From Strigops habroptila (taxonomy: Eukaryota; Chordata; Aves; Psittaciformes; Psittacidae), in NCBI RefSeq assembly GCF_004027225.2, contig NC_044277.2:35124812-35188811 (forward strand): 64,000 bases of DNA, in the 5' to 3' direction. The position numbers and the translations under genes were made by a program. The notes under the pieces are model-generated. The model was not told where the DNA came from and did no database searches. It was given only the letters and a program-made list of their open reading frames with translations. Numbering within the stretch: position 1 is the stretch's first letter; every line of letters starts with the position of its first letter. Shown piece after piece: positions 1 to 8,587 of the stretch.

Positions 1-3000
1 TGCCAGAGCTGACAAAGACAAGAAGCTGTCAGTGCTGCAGCAATTAGATTAAATTCGCTTTAAAAGACAGGTTTTTTTTGCAGCCCCTGTATTGTGGGGC
101 TGCCAGCATGGAAGGTATGTGCACAGGGCTGCAACCTCTGCTGGTGTTGGTGTATCTGTGTAGTACCTCCGGCACCGTAAAGAGGAATGCTTTGCTTTAT
201 TTGACCCATGGGGCACTGACTATACATGTGGTGGTAGGAGGACGGACCAACATGGCCCGCTCCTGCCTGCAGGGTTGCAGTGGGGTTTGGGAGCAGAGCC
301 TTGTGGTTAAACACCAAAGACAACAAACACCCAGGCTGAGGTTCTCTTTCCCTTACCCAGCTTCTAATGACATTTTCCCATGAATGACAAAATGGGAATT
401 TCCAGGTGATAGCAAGTTTCCTATTTCCTCATTCCATGATCCATCAACTCTTACAGCTTTGCAGAGAGCTGCATTCAGGCTGCAGACATCTCAGGTGTGT
501 CAGCACTGTGCTTGTGTCTTCTCTCTTGCAGAAGTGGCCGATGCGTTCCAGGTTATACATCGGAGCCACAGGGCAGTTTCTGACTCACTCAGCACAAGGA
601 GATGGTGCAAACCAAGGAGAAACATCAACAACTTCACAAATCTAACCTCCCTTCTGGCTTTTAAAAAATAATTATTTATTACACTTTATATATTTAAGTT
701 AAAAATAGTATCTATAGACAAGCTGCAATTCCTGAAATACTGTTTATAGAGAAGGAATTGATTCTTAAACGTAATTAATACCTCATTAAGTTAATGTGAT
801 GTGTGGTTGGTTTGTATCACAGAGGGCACTGCTGGGGTCTGAATGGAGGGATTAGGGAAGGTGAGTGCAGCCGGTGCCAGCAGAAGTGGCTGCTGGTGGG
901 GCGGGACACTGCACCCTCCGGGACAAGTGCTGGAGGGGTGCGCTGCAGAGAGGAGGGGAGAAGGCAGGCGGCAGTGAGAGCAGAGCGCTGCGGGCTCGGG
1001 CGGAAAGCAAAGGGCAAGCCTCAAAACAGCAATCAGAATCCCGCCTGCACTTTCTGCACTGCATAAAGCCGATGCTGGGAGTCCCACTGACCATGGCTGT
1101 CAGGCCAGGGCTTCATCCTTTGGGGAATCTTAAATGTGCAGAGCTATTCCCAGAAGGGTGGATTCATGTTCACCTCCAGTATAAATGTGCTGAGGTCTGT
1201 CCTGCAGCGCCTTGTCCAACAGCCACCAGCTGCTCTGCACATCAAGTATCGCTTGTGTCAATCCATACGATTGTGGTGCATGTTTAAAGCGTGTTTAGAT
1301 GTTTTCCCCTGCACAATCACGTCTGTCCAAGACACTGAGGTGCGTTTCTCTTGTCTTTTAGTGGGCTCATGCATTGAAACAAATGAACTTCACGTTGAAG
1401 TCTGAGGAGTTGGCTTGTTCACAGCACATTTTTCACTTAAGCATCATCTGTATTTAGGCAGGAAAAGTTGAAACTAAGCGCACAAGTGCCATCTGATGTC
1501 TGTTCTGTAAAACACTGTATCACTTGTTAATGCCAAGGTAAACCTTTTATTAAACATTATTCAGTGAACATTATGTACTTACTGAGTTGCAAAATCTGTG
1601 CCTGTTTTTCATTGTACAGGACCAGTAGTTTCTAATGGTAATACACTTTCTAATAGTAATATTCTGCATTTAGAGTAACTTCTTTCTGAAGACTTCATGG
1701 TTTAAGTTTTAAAATCACATTTAGGAAAAAGGAAAACAAAAATACTATCAAGAACAACCTTTATATATAGCATATATGTGTGTATATATATATAATCTAT
1801 TGCTCTCAGTCTTGAGTCTAACCTGTGATGTCTTCCGGAGGTGCTGAGCTGAGTGCCCAGGTTCACAGAACCCCAGGCCTCTGGTAAAAGAGAGGATCAT
1901 TGGAAAGAGCTGGACAAACCATATAGGATGGCAGTATGGCAAAAGTGTGAGCTGCCACCGCCCCTGCAGCAGTCTGAGCTTTTAGCAAGATTATTCTCTT
2001 GAATAGTAAACATACTTTAAATATTTGAAATACATTTAATATAGATTTTAGGCATCTACTTCTTATTTACAGCTGTAAGTGGTTTATTAAGATATGATGG
2101 TTACACGCCAGGGCACCGCTCAACACACGAGCTATTCCACTCTGTGCAAAAATACATACAAAAGAGTAGTTTTGCGCACAGAAATATCTACTCGGAGAGA
2201 AGAGCGTGACTTTTAAAAGTGTATGTGCTTTCCCTAGTAGTAACAAGTGGGTTAGTACAACCTCCTATCATGGGGATGGTTATTTGTATGTTGGGTTCTT
2301 AATGAGGAGATGTGAAGAAGTTGTAAAGGTGACGACAGTGAAGTAAGAGGAGAGAGCGACAGAGCAGTGAGGGTTCCCAGGAGGGCTCAGCTGTATGAGA
2401 TGAGGGTGTGAGACACACATCAGACTGATAAAATGCCAAGTAGCGACACAGAAGCACCCAGAATTCAGGCTAGTTTTGTGTGTAACTGAGACCTAAACGG
2501 GTGGCATCAGCTCAGGGGAAAAAGGGCAAGCGAAACCTCAGCCAGAAGTCAGCATCAAACCTTCAGCTGCCGCTGTGGAGCAGCGCTGCGACAGTAAAAA
2601 CAGACCATGTATGAACCAAGCATGCAGAACAGCGTGACTAAAACACAAACTGCAGTGATGGTTTGCATCAACTGCGTGCTCTCACCTAGCACAGAGGTGC
2701 TGGTTACTTCACAGGCTCTTAAATACCTGGAAGGGACAGAATTCCAGAAAGTCAAAAAAAGGGGGGGGGGGGGGGGAGATCTCTTCCCTGCTGTTTTTAA
2801 AGGCCTCTTTCCTTAAACGTAAATGAAAGATTCAGACTGCTTATCCATGAAGCAAGCATGAAAAATGGATAGGGATAAGGGTTAAAATCATGAATGGAGG
2901 GTATGGAGAAGACATCTCTACTCAAACTCTGACTACAGTAACGGTGCAGCATTCACAGTGCTCGGAAGCCAGCCAGAGTGGCCGAGCAGCAAACACCATG

Positions 3001-3930
3001 GCTACCGTGCACCCGTGCCTGCAGAAGTTGTGGCGACAGAGGTGACAGCACAAACACCTCAGCAGTGTTGTAGAGATGCATTAAAGGCCAGTGAGAATCT
3101 GCAGTTACAACAGCAGTTCTTTACTTGGTAAGAACTCCCCATCATTATGTGCTGGGATTTTTTATTCCAAGACACTATTCAGCATCAGGTGCACATTGTC
3201 ATGCCTTTTCCCCCAGCACCAAGACACCAGGTTGGGAAACCCACTTCCTTCCACCAGTGCGAGAGCCCATCTTCCAGAAATCTACACCAGGATCAAAACA
3301 GACTCTCTGAACCTGTTTGTTTCAAACCTGGTGTCTGATCCAGTGCTAGGTTTCTTAGGAACAGTTCATACCCTTATATACCGAAACATAACAGTTTGGC
3401 ATTGGCACTGCAAATAACTGCTTAGGAATAAAACTCTATAGTGCTCACACACTGCTATCAGAAGGAACCGTTTTTTGTGGAGTCACATATTAGCAAACCT
3501 CGGTTACTGAAATCCCAGGGAAGGAAGTCCCATTCCTTCAGCGGGATGGGACCGGCAAACCTTAATGGCCGTATCCAATTAACCTGCGTGTGCACAGCCT
3601 GCTGCACACCGATCTCTGTTCCCCACACCCCCTATTGCAGCTGTAACTGCAGCGCCGTGCCCTCCAGCCACACACCGCTGTCCCTTAGCACATATCCTGC
3701 CAATCGCTCCTCTCTCCCCGAGAGACCCGTAGGACAAAGCATTCATTGTGCTGGTGTAAACCAAGGGATGACAACACCAGAAAGACGAACTTTCCATGGC
3801 TCTGACTTCTCAAAGGCTGACTGTTCAGCGAGAACGGAAGCGTTTTAAACGCTGGGTTGTGTATGAGACACAGCGAAAAGAAGGCGAAGGTGCTTCCTCC
3901 CCTGGCAGTCCTGCCTGTAACCCGCCTGGA
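1..3930. other. Intergenic flank, no gene recognised
   Basis: I see no exon with a recognisable protein family and no RNA gene here. Open frames in this stretch are short, overlap on both strands and lack conserved motifs. There is a somewhat GC-richer patch at about 820-1030, an AT-dinucleotide patch near 1,760-1,795 and a long G run (listed separately). In human the next gene on this side is TCF24; no bHLH coding exon was seen, so it lies outside the window or only its untranslated sequence is present. Confidence 0.5.
2754..2776. repeat. Homopolymer pair A7-G16
   Basis: Seven A followed directly by sixteen G. Such runs are length-unstable and hard to sequence, so the exact length may be an assembly estimate. 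No gene is associated with it. Confidence 0.9.
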
Positions 3931-4060
3931 ACAACCCGCCCCGGGTGAGGCTCCGCCCCGCCGCAAAGCGCCGCGGTGCCGCGCGGCCTTCCCCGCCCCT
4001 GCCGCGCGGCCTATTTAAGGGGGTCCCGGCGAGGCTCGGCCTTTCTGCGCGGCCCGGGGC
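3930..4060 (+). promoter_or_regulatory. SNHG6 promoter: GC-rich, TATA-like box, 5'TOP start
   Basis: A GC- and CpG-rich block starts near 3,890 and continues to about 4,330. A TATA-like TATTTAAG lies at 4,012-4,019, and about 28 bases downstream is a C followed by a pyrimidine tract (CCTTTCT, start near 4,040). A TATA-like element just before a C-plus-oligopyrimidine start is the layout of 5'TOP genes, the class to which snoRNA host genes belong. The exact start is inferred, as no transcript was seen. Confidence 0.65.
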
Positions 4061-4098
4061 GCTGGGGCGCGGCGGTGGGGATGCGGGGCGCCCTGCGG

Positions 4099-4139
4099 CG
4101 GGTGCCCCTCTCGGCGGGTGCCCCTCTCGGCGGGTGCCC
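4099..4139 (+). repeat. GC-rich 16-bp tandem repeat
   Basis: A 16-bp unit beginning CGGGTGCCCC and ending CTCTCGG occurs twice in tandem (4,099-4,130), followed by a partial third unit. It lies in the inferred first exon or first intron of SNHG6, inside the CpG island. Confidence 0.85.
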
Positions 4140-4392
4140 GGCGGCGGGGGCGGTGCTGCCGGTGGCTCTGTGGCTTGTGAGCGGTTCCGTCCGTGCCGCA
4201 GCGGTAGCTTGGGCCGCCGGGCGCTCCGGCAGCGGCAGGGCGGTGGCTGGCGGCCCGGGGAGCGATGCACTCGGCCTCAGAGCTGCTGCCGCTGCCTCCC
4301 GAGGCAGCTCCTTCGGCAGAGCATGTGCGCGCCCGAGCAGCAGAGCGGTTCCCCGTTTCTCTCACAGGGGTTAGAACTGCTCTCTGCTGTTC

Positions 4393-4459
4393 AGCGGCAG
4401 AGGGGTTGGAGCTGGATGATATTTAAGGTCCCTTCCAACCCAAACCATGCTATGATTAT
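4393..4459 (+). mobile_element. CR1 LINE 3'-end fragment
   Basis: A short piece of the CR1 3' terminus: a stretch like GTTGGAGCTGGATGATATTT, then AAGGTCCCTTCCAACCC and CCATGCTATGATTAT. This order is typical of the bird CR1 tail. It lies in the 5' part of the SNHG6 gene. Confidence 0.85.
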
Positions 4460-6154
4460 AAATCCAATTCTGGCAGCACAAAACAATAACTATAAGCTGA
4501 GGAACTGAAGGGGCGGGTCGCTGGCACCGTTCCCTTAACGGCGTAAGGCATCACTTAAAAGGTGAGCGATTATCACCCTGTTGTAACTGCGTTGTTGTTT
4601 TGGTTGCCAAGCGTAGTGGCTGTGTGCTAACAACAGTGGAGTTGCGGAGTTCAGCCTGACACCCAGTAGCCACAAAGGGACATGCGTGTGTCTTGTGAGA
4701 GCAAGAGGGACCTTGTTAGTGCGTGCTGCTCTGCTGCCAGCGGGCTGCGGTGGTTGCTTTGGGTTAGCTCTAGATTCATCAAGTCTTCAAAGGAATGACA
4801 GATCAGACATCCAGAGAGACTCGGTTTTGCTGATAAATCATTTTCATTGACAGATGTGTGTCCTAATTCTGAAGATAAATGGTCTCTTTTCTGCTTTTGG
4901 GAATTTGGCAAGTGGTGTAGGTGACCCTGGCCATGCCCTTTGGGGGCAGGACCCCAGGGCTCAGTGGTCTCTTTGGCCATGCTCTCCTGCCAGGACCATT
5001 GTGTGAGTGCTGACCCTAACTCAAGTGATAGGGAAACAGGTCAGCAGTGGTGGGTGAGCGGGGGTTAGAGGCTGTGCCCTGCTGGGGTACCCCTCTCCCC
5101 AGGGCTGGCTGTTTCTCAGGAGCAGTGCAGCAGTCCTGCAATCAGTCATTGTTTGCACGGGAGCTTGCTCTAGGCGAGTCTTGTCTAACCGCCAGCTCAG
5201 CTGGCGCTGTCAGGAGTTTTTTCCCCAGGTAATGACAAAGCCAGCAGTGAGGTTGGTATTTGTTTGACTGGCTTACTTTCCCCAAGGACTTGTCGGTGCT
5301 TTTGGCTACTGGCTCAGCAGTGGAGTTCACTAAATTAAATGTCTTGTCTTTTCACTGTTTCAGGCAGCAAGTGAAGTTATGAGTTTGTTACAAGGTTTGG
5401 GAATCATCAGTCTGGACTCTGCCATGCTGTTGCCTTGCAAGCAGAAAGATGTCATGTCAATTCTGGAGCTACAGAAGTAATTATTTTTTCCTGTGCCTAA
5501 AAATATTGAGGAAAGCCTCCTGAAATCTAGATCTAGAGTTCTGAAGATGTTTTATGGCTTGTAAATTCTCTTACAGATGAAGGAACAGGGAGGAATAGGC
5601 TTGCATGTAGTGTTAAGAGTTTGAAACTCAATAACAGAAGCTGTTATGCCAGCTATAAAACGTCCTGGACTTGCTGCCTGGAACTAATCAGGTGCAACCC
5701 AAGAACCCTGAAGGAATTGTAAGGGGGAGGTTTGTAATAGTATCGGAGAATCTAGTTTTTAACTGGGGTGAGAAACAAGGCTTCTGCTGTGGAGAACTAA
5801 CAGATGCTCGTTGGGAGTGAGAGACTGAGGAACAGTGTGTTCACATCACTGCCCCTGCTGCCACTTGACTGTGTCAGTCTGTTGGAATATATCTCAAAGG
5901 GAAAGGCGGCTGCAGCACTGAACTGCGCCTCTAGATTGGCACCTAGGGCTTGAATTAACAGGGAGGGACCTGCATTTCTGTGCCCAGAGAGAGCTGTTTT
6001 GTTTCTGGCTCTGCTGAACCCATTCTGTGCTTAACGGTTACAAACAAGGTTCTCCTTCAGTTTACAGAAGTGAGTCTCTTGAGACAAACAAATCCCCTTG
6101 TGTTCGATACCTCGGGAACATTACAACAGCCTTACAACAGGCAGGAACCTGTTC

Positions 6155-6233
6155 GCTGGCACGATGATGCTAACACTTTGCCGTTTACCCAACTGAAATG
6201 TGTGATGAGCAGTGTTGTATCTGAGGTGCCAGC
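6155..6233 (+). ncRNA. SNORD87: SNORD87 (U87) box C/D snoRNA, copy 1
   Basis: This is a box C/D snoRNA expected to guide 2'-O-methylation of 28S rRNA at the site assigned to human U87 (G3723). The terminal stem GCTGGCAC / GTGCCAGC closes the unit. Box C is ATGATGC at 6,164-6,170 (one mismatch to consensus), D' is CTGA at 6,193-6,196, C' is GTGATGA at 6,202-6,208 and D is CTGA at 6,221-6,224. The guide upstream of D' includes GCCGTTTACCC, complementary to the conserved 28S sequence GGGTAAACGGC. The fifth base upstream of D' pairs with a G, as the targeting rule requires. It sits about 65 bases before a 3' splice site of the host gene. Confidence 0.9.
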
Positions 6234-6643
6234 TAATTAGGAGGGGTTTTCTACTTTGATTTGCTACCATTGATTCTGATTTTATTATCCTTTTAAAGGT
6301 GCTGTGACATCAGATGACCTTCTCCACTGTCTCCAAACCCTGTGTATGCACATACAGCCAACAGCAGACTGCATCCACCTCTAGAAGAATGGGTGTTTAA
6401 GGTGGTAAGTTGCTCTTTTACAATGCTAGTTAAGTAACCAGTAAGCGGTACTGGTGAAGGCCTGTAGTGGCCACATTTGCTGCTGCCTGGAGCTGTGTGG
6501 GCTTCCATCAGCTGGAGGTGTGGCCTGTTGGTCAGGGACACTTTTGGACCACTGGCTGACTTTACTCTCCTTCAGTTGTGGTACTGCTGCTTGTCATCTT
6601 CTGTTTTGCTTAAAACATCCCAGAAGAAACTGGGGAGACGTAA

Positions 6644-6764
6644 GGGTATGGCCGGGTTGGACGGGGCTTTGAGCAACCTCGTCTAGTGGAAGGTTCCCCT
6701 GCCTGTGGCGGGGGGGTGAAACGGGATGATCTTTAATGTCACAAACCATTCCATGATTCTATAA
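6644..6764 (+). mobile_element. CR1 LINE 3'-end fragment
   Basis: Typical CR1 tail order: a GGTTGGACGGGGCTTTGAGC segment, then a GTCTAGTGGAAGG segment, a CCTGCC(T)GTGGC segment and the terminal CCATGATTCTATAA. It is inserted in the host-gene intron that also holds SNORD87 copy 2, upstream of that snoRNA. Confidence 0.9.
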
Positions 6765-6884
6765 TAAAAAGCTGTGCTCCTGTTGGAGAATACTCTTTTC
6801 TGAGGACACAACCTCCTTAATATGGCTTTTCAAAAATAGTGATTTATAAAGGTGTTGTATTAAGTTTATTCTAGAAGACCTGTT

Positions 6885-6963
6885 GCTGGCATAATGATGA
6901 AATCTTTGCCGTTTACCCATCTGAATTTTTTGTGATGTGTATCTTTGGCTCTGATGTGCCAGT
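6885..6963 (+). ncRNA. SNORD87: SNORD87 (U87) box C/D snoRNA, copy 2
   Basis: A second U87-type snoRNA about 730 bp downstream of the first. Box C is a perfect ATGATGA (6,894-6,900), the guide again contains TTTGCCGTTTACCCA, D' is CTGA at 6,921-6,924, C' is GTGATGT at 6,932-6,938 (one mismatch) and D is CTGA at 6,951-6,954. The closing stem is CTGGCA / TGCCAG. The guide is identical to copy 1 but the region between C' and D has diverged. Flanks share ACCTGTT and GCTGGC with copy 1, which suggests duplication of the snoRNA with some surrounding intron. It ends about 94 bases before a host-gene acceptor. Confidence 0.88.
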
Positions 6964-7310
6964 ACAGTTAGTAACTTTGTGTAAGATCAATTAAGGGAAC
7001 AGAAAACTAATCTTGAAATTCCCTTTTTTTTGTTTCCCTGTTGTTGCTGTCTTTAGCTTGAACACAGCAGCCTGAAATGTGGAGTTCTAATGCACTTGGA
7101 AATGCTTTCCTGGCCCTTCCTGTTCCTCAGAAATATGGCTTGATTCAACAGCAAGGCAGGGGAGCAGCTGTTCTGTGAACAATCCTCAGATGATGTTCAG
7201 CTGAAACTCTAGAAAGGGAAACAGCCCTGTGGGCACTTGGAGAACTCAGTATGAATACCTAACTGTACCAAATTGAAGAAAATTGAATAAATTGAGTGTT
7301 AAAACCTGTA

Positions 7311-8343
7311 GAAGAACTGTCTAAATGAGTGTTTACACTGTTAGTAGTGGCAGCTTTCCTGCTTGCCTTCATGGCAGTGTGTGTATGAGTAAAATCTCGG
7401 GTTTGTGTTTTCAGTGACTAGTGTTTTGTCGAGGCGCTGTGAGTGGTACATCCTGCTGGATGCCCTGGCTAGGAGTCACACCGAGCAAACCTTTGGTGTC
7501 CAGCTTGTTAAAGCTGACGGGGAAACCTGTACAATTTTTCTGCTGCCTCTTTTTAACCCAGGCCCTCGTGGATGTAAAATCTGGCCAGTGTTCTGCCTAT
7601 TGCCATATTGATGTTAGGAAGACAGAATTCAGGAAAGTCCATAGTTGGAGAAGCATGTGGTGTCTCAGCCACTTCATCTTCTACCACACCATTCTTTACA
7701 CTTGTTTTTGCAGTGAGGTAGATAGAGTTGATCTCACTGAGCTGCCTACCCACCAGATTGCCTGACAGCTTTTTTGTTTCACTTTCCTGTAGGGTTCTAC
7801 TCTCCCCTGCAGTCTATACAAAGTAATGTGGAAATAGTGAGGTTTTTTAGACTGCAGGAGCACACTTGGCATCCTGCTCTAATATGGTGCTGTAATGTAA
7901 AACTAAGACACAGAACATCAAGCAGTATGGTGACGCTTTTATACATTTTACAGAGCACGAGTAATTTAAGAAAGTTGGCTTAAGCCGGAAAATGTACCAC
8001 CCCTCATTGAGTGGTGTATTTAAAAAGAAGCAACAAGAGAAACTTTTTGGAGAGAGTTCATGGAGTTGAAATGAAACATTAGATTCTAAACTCCTGGTTT
8101 AATTCTTAGTTGTAGTCTTATTAAAAGCCCTGCTTTATTCCTCGCTTAACTGTGGACGAACAGTGGTAGCCAGGAAGTAAAGTTCAGGTTCTGGCTTTAT
8201 TCTGAAGCTGTGGCCTTCCAGGATGAAGATGTCACTCCTGCCTCTAAAACAACACTGTCACAAAACTTGTGATTAAATCTTGTCAACCATGCTTTATCCC
8301 TTAGCAAACCAGCACTGACCTGTCTGACAAAAACACTAAAAAC
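7311..8343. other. Gap between convergent 3' ends of SNHG6 and MCMDC2
   Basis: No recognised gene. A stretch at about 7,405-7,765 on the + strand is open in two frames and follows a good acceptor-like pyrimidine tract ending TTTTCAG at about 7,414. It could be an alternative downstream exon of the host RNA, but I recognise no protein family in it. The rest looks like unique, AT-rich sequence. Confidence 0.45.
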
Positions 8344-8349
8344 TTTATT
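8344..8349 (-). terminator. Candidate MCMDC2 poly(A) signal
   Basis: TTTATT on the + strand, that is AATAAA on the minus strand, 72 bases downstream of the MCMDC2 stop codon. It is the first canonical signal after the stop. Further ones on the same strand lie near 8,133 and 8,196, so a longer 3' UTR is possible. Confidence 0.55.
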
Positions 8350-8420
8350 AGTTGTATATTTCTAACTGCAGTCTCAGAAGGCTAAAGACTCAGGCTTTAC
8401 TTACTTACACAATGGACTTT

Positions 8421-8587
8421 TCACTCTTCATTAGTGTTAATGTGAATTCCTGGGCCATATGCACCAATGAACTTCAGCAGTTGATGGTGACACTGCATGA
8501 GGTAACTGTCTCTCTGTTGCAGGGAGTTTTCATCACTGAGGTCAAATGGAAATACAGGATTTGGTGCTATGCATAATGCAGACTTGC
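8421..8587 (-). CDS. MCMDC2: MCMDC2 coding exon 14 (last)
   Basis: Encodes the C-terminus, including APNPVFPFDL and FIGAYGPG, and ends in TGA at 8,423-8,421. The acceptor is TTGCTTAG; phase 1 entry agrees with exon 13. The end HINTNEE differs from the human TTIFSSDE. Confidence 0.93.

Larger units (their letters stand above)
4041..7310 (+). ncRNA. SNHG6: SNHG6-like snoRNA host gene (spliced non-coding RNA)
   Basis: This is inferred to be the avian SNHG6, the host gene of SNORD87. The identification rests on two SNORD87 copies in its introns, the 5'TOP-like promoter, and its position convergent with the 3' end of MCMDC2, as in human. Candidate exons read from splice signals are a first exon starting near 4,041 (its donor is uncertain), 5,364-5,476 (acceptor TTTCAG, donor GTAATT), 6,299-6,404 (donor GTAAGT) and 7,057 to about 7,310 (acceptor CTTTAG; AATAAA at 7,286-7,291). 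The snoRNAs end about 65 and 94 bases before the acceptors at 6,298 and 7,056, the usual distance for intron-encoded box C/D snoRNAs. No long conserved reading frame exists, as expected for a host RNA that is mainly a snoRNA carrier. Exon limits need transcripts. Confidence 0.65.

Noticed and set aside
3945-4508. 187-codon + strand frame and 141-codon minus-strand frame
   Set aside because: GC-driven frames over the host-gene promoter and first exon; the + frame even runs through a CR1 tail, so it is not a conserved protein.
7188-7216. Possible extra box C/D snoRNA (ATGATGT followed by CTGA)
   Set aside because: The boxes are only a few bases apart, with no room for a guide and no closing stem.
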